From contig NZ_CABUIW010000086.1 of the NCBI RefSeq assembly GCF_902491705.1, forward strand, positions 1 through 5,536: a stretch of 5,536 bases of DNA, in the 5' to 3' direction. Position 1 is the first letter of the stretch. Each line of letters opens with the position of its first letter. Positions 1 to 4,350 of this stretch are shown piece by piece. A program made the translations under genes and the position numbers. The stretch is from an uncultured Lactobacillus sp. (GTDB lineage Bacteria > Bacillota > Bacilli > Lactobacillales > Lactobacillaceae). A model generated the notes under the pieces. That model did no database searches. It was not told the origin of the DNA and saw only the letters and a program-made list of their open reading frames with translations.

Positions 1-38
1 GCTTATTTTTGATAATTTATTCTTGACTAATCGTAGGA

Positions 39-78
39 AAGAGGATGAGAAAAAACGCCTAGTTTTTCCCATCCTCTT
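39..78 (-). terminator. Hairpin terminator of the minus-strand protease-transporter-acidic protein unit
   Basis: Bases 39-47 pair perfectly with 70-78 (core GAGGATG/CATCCTC). After one A/C mismatch the stem continues with G49-C68 and five A-T pairs (50-54 with 63-67), leaving a short loop. It lies a few bases beyond the stop of the 117-residue gene. On the minus strand the stem is followed by TTTCC, so the U-tract is short. A weak Rho-independent terminator or an mRNA-stabilising 3' hairpin both fit. Confidence 0.6.
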
Positions 79-83
79 CTTAA

Positions 84-437
84 CTATTCCTTATCCTGGG
101 CTTCACTATCAGGACTAATTGTTTGATTATTAGCCTGATCCTCGTTATACCTTGCAAGAAGGATTTGCTGGTCTTTATCTTTAATGAGGTTTTTAATATC
201 CTCATCAGATTTCAACTCAGGCTTTTCCTTAACAATTTTATCCAATACTTCATCAGAGAACTTAAACTCGGGTTGAACCTTAGTATCACCATTAAGAACA
301 TCTATTGTTTCATCGTAAGAAAGAACCTTTAGCTTCCAGCTTGTCCGATCAGCATCGGGCTGGTGAAGAACATTGGGATCATTCTTAAGATCCTCACGAA
401 AGCCATCTTCATCATATTTATAACCATCTTCTGCCAT
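84..437 (-). CDS. Small acidic protein of unknown function
   Basis: This 117-residue protein is not recognised. It is strongly acidic, with about 31 Asp/Glu against 17 Lys/Arg, and has no signal peptide, membrane segment or cysteine, so it should be cytoplasmic and soluble. The N-terminal third has DEDG and EDLKNDPN stretches. The middle (residues 40-90) alternates charged and aliphatic residues and could be helical, and the tail is polar. The start is well supported: AGGAGG lies 8 bases before the ATG. It begins only 18 bases after the stop of the transporter gene, so the two are probably co-transcribed and this is the last gene before the hairpin at 39-78. A link to the transporter rests on position alone. 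Confidence 0.75.
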   Translation of the reverse strand: MAEDGYKYDEDGFREDLKNDPNVLHQPDADRTSWKLKVLSYDETIDVLNGDTKVQPEFKFSDEVLDKIVKEKPELKSDEDIKNLIKDKDQQILLARYNEDQANNQTISPDSEAQDKE

Positions 438-455
438 ATTGTATCCTCCTTCTTA

Positions 456-1370
456 TTAGTCACTAGCATTCTTGCGGTGTGGACGAATGTTGATTGCACA
501 TACCGCAACGATAACCAGAATAGATCCAAGAATATCAGCTCCAGTTAGGTAAAGGTGGAAAATTAAAACGGAACCAATAGTTGCCGAAAGTGGTTCAAAG
601 GCATCCATTAGACTAAATGTTGTTGCATCAATGTATCTGAGTGAGGTATTTGCCAAGTAGAACGGAATGATTGTTCCAATAATTAAGATGCTTGCACAGT
701 CGATCCAAACACTGGGAACGTTTGGAATTGCCGGTTGCTGAGGGTGAATTGCTAAAAGAACGATGCCGGCAAACAGAAGTCCCCATGCAGTAACGTCTAG
801 CGATGGTACACGCCCAGTTTGTAACATTTTCTGGGGAATCAAGGTATTGGTAGCAACACCAACCGCTGAGATAAAGCCCCAAAAGAGGACCGCTGGTGTG
901 ACAGCTAAGTGGTTGAATCGACCATGAGTGGCAATGATGAAGACACCGAGGAAGGCGATGATTGCACAAATGATTTCAATTCTTCGTGGCGGCTCATGTC
1001 GAAAAACGGCTAGATAAGCGATAATGAAGAAGGGACCAACAAACTGAAGAATAGTGGCAATGGAGGCATTTCCTTCTTGAACAGCCATAAAGTAAGCAAA
1101 CTGGACAGGTACCAGACCAATTACACCATAGGCAAAGATAACCCAGGTGTCATGTAAATTATGGAAAATCGCAAATGGATGGTTGCCCATTAGTTTGCTA
1201 ATAACAATCATAATCACACCACCAAAAATCAACCGCCACTGGGTTAGCCATAGTGAAGTGATGGACGGACTAATGTTAAAAAGGGCCTTGGCAAACAGAC
1301 CGGAAATTCCCCAAAAAGTGGTTGCGGTGATTACCATTGCAAGACCGAGAGCTTTTTTATTTGAATTCAT
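456..1370 (-). CDS. EamA/DMT-family membrane transporter
   Basis: A 304-residue drug/metabolite transporter superfamily protein, usual length for the EamA (RhaT-like) permeases that export metabolites or amino acids; the substrate cannot be predicted. About ten hydrophobic segments are visible, near residues 8-28, 38-58, 72-92, 99-121, 131-149, 159-178, 192-208, 222-242, 254-272 and 277-294. They form two EamA repeats (about 10-147 and 159-293). The second repeat has the typical LRYIDATTFSLMDAFEPLSA stretch, and the C-terminus is short and basic. The frame is open upstream to another ATG at 1409, but the start at 1370 (MNSNKK) is chosen because AAAGG lies about 11 bases before it and the upstream extension has no hydrophobic or family character. 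It lies 82 bases downstream of the protease gene with no clear terminator between, so read-through from the protease promoter is likely. Confidence 0.9.
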   Translation of the reverse strand: MNSNKKALGLAMVITATTFWGISGLFAKALFNISPSITSLWLTQWRLIFGGVIMIVISKLMGNHPFAIFHNLHDTWVIFAYGVIGLVPVQFAYFMAVQEGNASIATILQFVGPFFIIAYLAVFRHEPPRRIEIICAIIAFLGVFIIATHGRFNHLAVTPAVLFWGFISAVGVATNTLIPQKMLQTGRVPSLDVTAWGLLFAGIVLLAIHPQQPAIPNVPSVWIDCASILIIGTIIPFYLANTSLRYIDATTFSLMDAFEPLSATIGSVLIFHLYLTGADILGSILVIVAVCAINIRPHRKNASD

Positions 1371-1452
1371 TGAAACGATAACCTTTCTTAAAAATACACA
1401 CGGTGTCATTTTACCATGAATCAGCTGGTGGATTTTAAATTTAAGAGGGAAT

Positions 1453-2187
1453 CTAGTTATTATTAGTAGTATTAGTTTGAGACTGAGATGAAGTTGATGC
1501 AGTGTTTTTCTGTGAATAGAGGAGCTTAACGTTTTGAATATCTGTTGATTGAATTGGGTAATTAGAACCGGTTGGCTGCATTACTGAAATGTTATCTGTA
1601 TGGTGAAGACCAATGGCGTGACCAAGTTCATGCTCGGCTGTATTGATGATCCGTCGTTGTGAATAACCGTAAACCGGATTTAGCAGATATGCAGAGTTGA
1701 GTTCGACCCTTACGTAGATGAAGTTGCCATTGCCAGAATTAATATTTGCTTCTGTTAAACCAGCCGCTCCATCCTTATCATCATCAATTGTTGTGAAAAG
1801 AATGTTTGCATCTTTTTGTTTCTTAACCACGTGAAAAGTAAAGGAACCAGTATCATTCCATGCTTTGATCGCTGATTTAGCAGCACTTCGTAAGACCGGA
1901 TCTTTGATATTAATAAAAATAGTGGCAGAATTTGTTGGCCATTTACCAACAGGCTTCGAGTAAGTGGCCTTTTTTTCTGTCCTTTGCGAGTTATCTTTTG
2001 TTAATTTTGGCTTTTGTTTCTTTTTTCCCGTAACCTGGTTAATAATATTTTGAGTGTGAATCTGGACTTCATGAATGAAGATGTTAGTGTTTGAGTTTAC
2101 TGTTTCAATATTCTGATAGGACCAGATCGCGGTGATAAAAATCAAGCTATAGATTAGCGGGAGAAGGAATTTCGAATACTTCTTCAT
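1453..2187 (-). CDS. Membrane-anchored matrixin-type zinc metalloprotease
   Basis: A 244-residue extracytoplasmic metallopeptidase of the metzincin clan, matrixin (M10) type. Residues 1-6 are basic and 7-24 hydrophobic with no obvious cleavage site, so it is either a signal anchor or a lipid-free signal peptide. A lysine-rich linker covers about 25-80 and the catalytic domain about 80-228. The zinc motif HExxHxxGxxH is complete: H186, E187 (catalytic), H190, G193 and H196, in the sequence HELGHAIGLHH, followed by the Met-turn SVMQP with M203. The tail (229-244) is Ser/Thr/Asn-rich and disordered-looking. No cysteine switch or propeptide is evident. The start is supported by GGGGGT upstream of the ATG and by a promoter at 2212-2240. 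The substrate is unknown; surface proteins or peptides are an inference. Confidence 0.9.
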   Translation of the reverse strand: MKKYSKFLLPLIYSLIFITAIWSYQNIETVNSNTNIFIHEVQIHTQNIINQVTGKKKQKPKLTKDNSQRTEKKATYSKPVGKWPTNSATIFINIKDPVLRSAAKSAIKAWNDTGSFTFHVVKKQKDANILFTTIDDDKDGAAGLTEANINSGNGNFIYVRVELNSAYLLNPVYGYSQRRIINTAEHELGHAIGLHHTDNISVMQPTGSNYPIQSTDIQNVKLLYSQKNTASTSSQSQTNTTNNN

Positions 2188-2211
2188 TAAAAAACTACCC
2201 CCATAAAGTGC

Positions 2212-2240
2212 ATTCTAGTGAACTTCTTAGAGCTTGTCTA
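2212..2240 (-). promoter_or_regulatory. Promoter of the metalloprotease unit
   Basis: Read on the minus strand, TAGACA (2240-2235) and TAGAAT (2217-2212) are separated by exactly 17 bases, each matching five of six consensus positions. Transcription would start near 2205, leaving a leader of about 20 bases containing the ribosome binding site. Confidence 0.7.
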
Positions 2241-2255
2241 TTATTTAGAATGGAT

Positions 2256-2285
2256 TTTTCCCTATGTGAACCGCTATAGGGAAAA
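2256..2285. promoter_or_regulatory. Perfect inverted repeat, candidate operator between divergent genes
   Basis: TTTTCCCTAT (2256-2265) and ATAGGGAAAA (2276-2285) are perfect 10-bp arms around a 10-base centre. The repeat lies 15 bases upstream of the protease -35 box and covers the -35 region of the presumed promoter of the rightward gene. A dimeric regulator site controlling both genes is the simplest reading. There is no U-tract after either arm, so a terminator is less likely. Confidence 0.5.
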
Positions 2286-2294
2286 GATTTGCGG

Positions 2295-2300
2295 TAAAAT
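2295..2300 (+). promoter_or_regulatory. Candidate -10 element of the rightward gene
   Basis: TAAAAT lies 33 bases before the ATG at 2334, as expected for a short leader. No convincing -35 hexamer is found at 16-18 bases; that position is taken by the right arm of the inverted repeat, which would fit an activator-dependent promoter. Confidence 0.35.
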
Positions 2301-2333
2301 AGTAATAACAAGGTTGCGAGGGGGAAATCTATC

Positions 2334-2789
2334 ATGGTTGCGGCATTTAAACTCCATGTTGTACTTAGTTGGGGCGAAGAGAGAGATTACCTATTAGCAA
2401 ACGATGTTGAACCGGGATTAGAGCATCGTTATCAAACACGAGAGAATTGGCAAGAGGTAATGAAGGGTGCCTTGATTAACGTCCCGGTTGGCCCATATAT
2501 TAAGGATAATCGGGTAATTCCGCCAATTGCGACTGCTAAAGTATTAGATGTCATCGCGGTAGACCAAGTCGATCCAAAGTTACAACGGACCCGGAGCCAG
2601 TTTATAATGGCTGCTATTTGGGAAAGCCAGTCTGAGGTGCAAGATTATAACTTTATGCACCATGATTACTCTCGGTGGTCACAACGGCAAATTAAAGCAG
2701 ATGTTGACTATTGGAATAATGGGACTAGGCATCCGTGGATTAATATGGTAACGCAGTGGCGGATTTGGTTACAAAAATATCGTCATTAG
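2334..2789 (+). CDS. Tryptophan-rich protein of unknown function
   Basis: A 151-residue protein, not recognised. It has no signal peptide or membrane segment, so it is probably cytoplasmic. Eight tryptophans are present, five of them in the last 40 residues (W115, W127, W135, W142, W145), alongside many Arg, Tyr and His. The C-terminal part therefore looks like a compact basic-aromatic domain, possibly binding nucleic acid or ligand, but no named motif is visible. The start is well placed: GAGGGGG ends 9 bases before the ATG. The gene is monocistronic in appearance, transcribed divergently from the metalloprotease and followed closely by the promoter of tRNA-Gln. Confidence 0.8.
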   Translation: MVAAFKLHVVLSWGEERDYLLANDVEPGLEHRYQTRENWQEVMKGALINVPVGPYIKDNRVIPPIATAKVLDVIAVDQVDPKLQRTRSQFIMAAIWESQSEVQDYNFMHHDYSRWSQRQIKADVDYWNNGTRHPWINMVTQWRIWLQKYRH

Positions 2790-2822
2790 TGAATTTGATT
2801 AAGATGAATCCGTAGAAAATGG

Positions 2823-2851
2823 TTGACTAATTAAAATTCACCGTGTATATT
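2823..2851 (+). promoter_or_regulatory. Promoter of tRNA-Gln
   Basis: TTGACT (2823-2828) and TATATT (2846-2851) are separated by 17 bases. The start would fall near 2858, about 10 bases before the mature tRNA. Confidence 0.85.
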
Positions 2852-2867
2852 ATTATTGTTATCTTAT

Positions 2868-2940
2868 TGGGCATTCGCCAAACTGGTAAGGCAGTGGACT
2901 CTGAATCCATAATTTACTGGTTCGAGACCAGTATGCCCAA
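2868..2940 (+). tRNA. tRNA-Gln, anticodon CUG
   Basis: All four arms fold. The acceptor TGGGCAT (2868-2874) pairs perfectly with ATGCCCA (2933-2939). The D-stem is GCC/GGC, and the anticodon stem GTGGA/TCCAT encloses the loop CTCTGAA with anticodon CTG at 2901-2903. The T-arm is ACTGG/CCAGT with TTCGAGA. The discriminator is A2940 and CCA is not encoded. It has U1-A72 and a D-loop without nucleotide 20a, the features by which Gram-positive GatCAB amidotransferase is known to recognise tRNA-Gln after misacylation by GluRS. It decodes CAG only; a UUG isoacceptor is expected elsewhere. Confidence 0.95.
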
Positions 2941-2947
2941 TTAGTTA

Positions 2948-2976
2948 GGGTTCCGTATTATTCGGAGCCCTTTTTT
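2948..2976 (+). terminator. Rho-independent terminator of tRNA-Gln
   Basis: GGGTTCCG (2948-2955) pairs with CGGAGCCC (2963-2970) with one G-U pair, has a 7-base loop, and is followed by six Ts. Confidence 0.9.
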
Positions 2977-2984
2977 GTTGAAAT

Positions 2985-3013
2985 TTTACGTGTGATTTGT
3001 TTCTTGGTAAAAT
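2985..3013 (+). promoter_or_regulatory. Promoter of the 109-residue gene
   Basis: TTTACG (2985-2990) and TAAAAT (3008-3013) have a 17-base spacer. The start would be near 3020, about 20 bases before the ATG at 3041. Confidence 0.6.
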
Positions 3014-3040
3014 ACCTTTAGACATTGAGGAGAAGAGAAA

Positions 3041-3370
3041 ATGGCAAGTAATTCTGATTCAATTTATTACGTATTAACCAAGATTAAGCATCATCCAGAA
3101 CTAATAGTGAGTGAAAAAGTACAGTATACCAATACAATTTCCGTTTTTATTAAGGACTCACTGAAAATTGCGGATGCTTCTTTTTATTTTCCGGATGATC
3201 GCTTAATGGTAAATCGACTATCAAATGACTTTGTGGCTAAAAATGGTGATTTGTTAGAAAGCTTTTTTGTTAAGACGCATCAAGAAAAGAAGAATTATCA
3301 CGATGTTTGGGTAACAACTGCTCACGTTAAGAAGATGAGGGTTTATTTACTAGAACTATCGTTTGAATGA
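3041..3370 (+). CDS. Conserved-looking small protein of unknown function
   Basis: A 109-residue protein, not recognised. There is no signal peptide or membrane segment. The sequence alternates aliphatic and charged residues (for example SVFIKDSLKIADASFYF near 34-50 and MRVYLLELSFE at the end), which suggests a small mixed alpha/beta fold. No catalytic or metal-binding motif is evident. The start is strong: GAGGAG lies 8 bases before the ATG, with its own promoter upstream. It sits alone between two tRNA genes, after the tRNA-Gln terminator. Confidence 0.8.
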   Translation: MASNSDSIYYVLTKIKHHPELIVSEKVQYTNTISVFIKDSLKIADASFYFPDDRLMVNRLSNDFVAKNGDLLESFFVKTHQEKKNYHDVWVTTAHVKKMRVYLLELSFE

Positions 3371-3413
3371 TTTTGTCTTTATTAATTGATCTAAATAGTA
3401 AATTAATTAATGT

Positions 3414-3442
3414 TTGACAATATATGAGAAAATCTGTATACT
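3414..3442 (+). promoter_or_regulatory. Strong promoter of tRNA-Glu
   Basis: A consensus TTGACA (3414-3419), a 17-base spacer and TATACT (3437-3442), with TG directly before the -10. AT-rich sequence upstream could act as an UP element. The start would be near 3449, about 10 bases before the tRNA. Confidence 0.9.
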
Positions 3443-3459
3443 TCTCTTGTATTGTTTAT

Positions 3460-3532
3460 TGCCCGCTGGTCAAATTGGTTAAGACGTCGCCCTCTCAAGG
3501 CGGAGTTACGGGTTCGATCCCCGTGCGGGTGA
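3460..3532 (+). tRNA. tRNA-Glu, anticodon CUC
   Basis: The acceptor TGCCCGC (3460-3466) pairs with GCGGGTG (3525-3531). The D-stem is GTC/GAC, and the anticodon stem TCGCC/GGCGG encloses CTCTCAA with anticodon CTC at 3494-3496. The T-arm is ACGGG/CCCGT with TTCGATC. The discriminator is A3532, CCA is not encoded and a T-run follows at once. It reads GAG. The terminal pair is U1-G72, where bacterial tRNA-Glu normally has G1-C72. The D-loop keeps the extra nucleotide 20a typical of tRNA-Glu. The 3' end marks the change from ordinary chromosome to an accessory segment, as expected of an integration site. Confidence 0.93.
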
Positions 3533-3559
3533 TTTTTTTATTTTTAAATAAAATAAATA

Positions 3560-3608
3560 GGTGTAAAAAACGTTGATATAAAGGCATTCTTGATTTTTGC
3601 TTTACACC
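3560..3608. repeat. 8-bp inverted repeat near the tRNA-Glu 3' end
   Basis: GGTGTAAA (3560-3567) and TTTACACC (3601-3608) flank 33 bases. They lie 28-76 bases beyond the tRNA. This could be a recombinase or excisionase site or a weak RNA hairpin; nothing decides between them. Confidence 0.3.
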
Positions 3609-3633
3609 CATTTAGGCTATTTTTTAACAATTC

Positions 3634-3730
3634 TGCGGAAAAATTGCGGAAAAAATAATCTTCTTGCCAACGTGGTAGGCTACCGGTTTTCGGTGGTCTT
3701 TTTATTTTTGTCTGCGGAACTTCTGCGGAA
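3634..3730 (+). repeat. Paired TGCGGAA direct repeats, possible integrase arm sites
   Basis: TGCGGAA occurs at 3634-3640 and 3645-3651 (start-to-start 11 bases), and again at 3713-3719 and 3724-3730 (again 11 bases). TTCTGCGGAAAAAT is shared between the two pairs. Degenerate copies TGCGAA (3747) and TGCGGA (3895) follow. Two one-turn-spaced pairs about 100-200 bases from a tRNA 3' end resemble the arm-type sites bound by the N-terminal domain of tyrosine integrases. The repeat is seen; the role is inferred. Confidence 0.5.
3678..3710 (+). terminator. Rho-independent terminator between the two repeat pairs
   Basis: GGCTACCG (3678-3685) pairs with CGGTGGTC (3691-3698) using two G-U pairs, with a 5-base loop, followed by TTTTTATTTTTG. 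The U-tract follows the plus-strand arm. No gene directly upstream needs it except tRNA-Glu read-through, so it may be the leftover terminator of a lost gene. Confidence 0.6.
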
Positions 3731-3785
3731 AAATCATCCCCAAAATTGCGAATATCTTTTTAGGGGGTCTGAAATGTCATGATTA

Positions 3786-3812
3786 TTGATAGTACTGTGG
3801 GGATGATATAAT
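3786..3812 (+). promoter_or_regulatory. Extended -10 promoter
   Basis: TGATATAAT (3804-3812) is a perfect extended -10. TTGATA (3786-3791) is a -35 candidate at a short 15-base spacing. GGGGATGAT (3799-3807), overlapping the -10, is the inverted copy of ATCATCCCC at 3733-3741, which could be an operator. The start would be near 3819; no SD-ATG gene follows, suggesting an RNA product. Confidence 0.5.
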
Positions 3813-3818
3813 TAAACG

Positions 3819-3960
3819 TAAATGTAGGCCGGTTGAAAATTAGGCAAAAGTTGTTATTCCAGTAACTAGGCTAGCTAATCAGGAATAACCAACCTGCGGA
3901 CTTTTTCCCGGAACATTTCGCCTCTGTGATTGCTAGCCAATCAAATAGGGGCTTTTCTTA
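3819..3960 (+). ncRNA. Candidate structured RNA with kissing-loop potential
   Basis: Downstream of the extended -10 promoter. Hairpin 1 pairs GTTATTCC (3853-3860) with GGAATAAC (3882-3889) around a 21-base loop. That loop holds GGCTAGC and AATC (3869-3880), which are complementary to GATT-GCTAGCC (3928-3938) inside the terminator hairpin. The RNA could therefore form a pseudoknot, or an antiterminator competing with the terminator. GGTTG (3831) can also pair with CAACC (3890). No known riboswitch is recognised. An overlapping open frame from 3875 is a competing explanation. Confidence 0.35.
3920..3959 (+). terminator. Two-part terminator-like hairpin
   Basis: GCCTCT (3920-3925) pairs with AGGGGC (3947-3952, one G-U). 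An inner stem GATTG/CAATC (3928-3932, 3938-3942) closes a CTAGC loop, and TTTTCTT follows. The inner stem overlaps the complement of the upstream loop at 3869-3880. Confidence 0.45.
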
Positions 3961-4060
3961 TGCGTTCCTGCTGCCTTTTATAGGCCTGTCCGATCTGCCT
4001 ATGTTTTATTATCTTTATCAATTGCTGATGAGTGATGAAGATATCCGGTCAATGATTAAG

Positions 4061-4096
4061 TTATCAGTGCAATATCTGCAATTCTTGCACCGATAA
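4061..4096 (+). repeat. Hairpin at the end of the open frame
   Basis: TTATC-A-GTGCAA (4061-4072) pairs with TTGCAC-C-GATAA (4085-4096): 11 pairs and one mismatch around a 12-base loop. No U-tract follows; TATAAT at 4099-4104 follows instead, without a good -35. Confidence 0.4.
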
Positions 4097-4145
4097 GCTA
4101 TAATTAATTTGAATTTGAAAAGCGTTTGTATTGCGCGATATAAAG

Positions 4146-4196
4146 AAAGGGCGGTCAAGGTAGCAAAATACTTTGATCGCTCTTTGATTATTTTTT
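4146..4196 (+). terminator. Long hairpin terminator
   Basis: Bases 4146-4162 pair with 4169-4185 over 17 uninterrupted pairs, three of them G-U, around the loop GCAAAA; GATTATTTTTT follows. The wobble pairs hold only for plus-strand RNA (they become A/C mismatches on the other strand), so the functional transcript runs rightward, ending whatever starts near 3819 or 4111. Confidence 0.7.
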
Positions 4197-4212
4197 ACAT
4201 TTATTTACGCTA

Positions 4213-4241
4213 TTTTCATTTATTTTAACCCATGTTATAAT
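4213..4241 (+). promoter_or_regulatory. Promoter of the convergent small RNA
   Basis: TTTTCA (4213-4218), a 17-base spacer and an extended -10 TGTTATAAT (4233-4241). The start would be near 4248. No ribosome binding site or ORF follows before the terminator at 4314-4350. Confidence 0.75.
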
Positions 4242-4251
4242 TTTAAACGTG

Positions 4252-4284
4252 AAAAGGCGCTAGGCTGTGCGATAACCTAACGCC
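4252..4284 (-). terminator. Terminator of the minus-strand peptide mRNA
   Basis: On the minus strand GGCGTTAGG (4284-4276) pairs with CCTAGCGCC (4264-4256) over nine pairs, including one G-U that is a mismatch on the plus strand, and TTTTC follows. The peptide mRNA would thus end near 4251, overlapping the small RNA along its whole length. Confidence 0.55.
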
Positions 4285-4298
4285 CGGCATTTCTTGCT
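4279..4298 (+). repeat. Direct repeat copy A, inside the small RNA
   Basis: AACGCCC-GG-CATTTCTTGCT. It is identical to copy B (4459-4476) in all 18 shared positions, apart from the GG insertion here. Continuing rightward, TTGCTAGACAAGT (4294-4306) also resembles TTGCCTAGATAAGT at 4512-4525. Confidence 0.85.
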
Positions 4299-4313
4299 AG
4301 ACAAGTTCTATTT

Positions 4314-4350
4314 AAGCATTAATAGTTAATAGCTATTGATGCTTTTTTAT
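4314..4350 (+). terminator. Rho-independent terminator of the small RNA
   Basis: AAGCATTAATAG (4314-4325) pairs with CTATTGATGCTT (4333-4344) with one G-U, a 7-base loop, and a run of six Ts (4343-4348). The stop codon of the convergent peptide gene (4333-4335) lies in its stem. On the minus strand there is no U-tract. Confidence 0.85.

Larger units (their letters stand above)
3875..4096 (+). pseudogene. Open frame without ATG start, possible gene remnant
   Basis: From the stop at 3872 this frame is open for 73 codons to TAA at 4094. The predicted sequence is protein-like, with QPADFFPEHFAS near the beginning, a hydrophobic SYAFLLPFIGL stretch, and MSDEDIRSMIKLSVQYLQ near the end. No ATG with a ribosome binding site exists: the first ATG is at 4001 without SD, and a GTG at 3926 also lacks one. 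It is either a 5'-truncated remnant or a chance frame over structured RNA; the terminator-like hairpin at 3920 inside it argues against active translation. No family is recognised. Confidence 0.25.
3533..4212. other. Gene-poor accessory stretch after tRNA-Glu
   Basis: About 680 bases without a convincing ATG-initiated gene on either strand. It holds the TGCGGAA repeats, an 8-bp inverted repeat, three plus-strand terminator-like hairpins (3678, 3920, 4146), one extended -10 promoter (3807) and an open frame without a normal start (3875-4096). The density of structure suggests non-coding RNA plus remnants of an integrated element. No integrase gene is present in the window. Confidence 0.6.
4248..4350 (+). 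ncRNA. Small RNA, candidate antitoxin of a type I module
   Basis: About 100 nt between a strong extended -10 promoter and a Rho-independent terminator, with no ORF. Predicted parts are hairpin GGCGCTAGG/CCTAACGCC (4256-4264, 4276-4284; one mismatch), a small hairpin CTTG/CAAG near 4294-4305, and the terminator hairpin. It is antisense to the end of the convergent 28-codon peptide gene (4333-4419) and its 3' untranslated region. It also carries 4279-4298, a repeat of 4459-4476, so it can pair in trans with the 5' leader of the peptide mRNA. This two-point pairing is the known arrangement of RNA II in the par locus of pAD1 (Fst toxin). Antitoxin function is inferred from architecture. Confidence 0.6.

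Noticed and set aside
628..969. Other-frame open stretches inside the transporter and protease genes
   Set aside because: They lie within well-supported genes, lack ribosome binding sites and have atypical composition.
1371..1409. Earlier ATG for the transporter
   Set aside because: No Shine-Dalgarno before it, while 1370 has AAAGG; the extra 13 residues have no family character.
3634..3730. TGCGGAA repeats as a CRISPR array
   Set aside because: Units are seven bases with unequal and very short spacing; no spacer-repeat pattern.
3597..3782. 61-codon ATG frame on the plus strand
   Set aside because: It has no ribosome binding site, runs through the TGCGGAA repeats and the terminator at 3678-3710, and its similar RKN segments simply reflect the repeated DNA.
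4025..4060. CTGATGA resembling a hammerhead ribozyme core
   Set aside because: No stem II closes after it, no GAAA follows, and no flanking stems I or III can be drawn.
4205..4212. TAGCGT on the minus strand, as in single-strand origins of rolling-circle plasmids
   Set aside because: A six-base match alone without the expected stem or a Rep gene is not enough.
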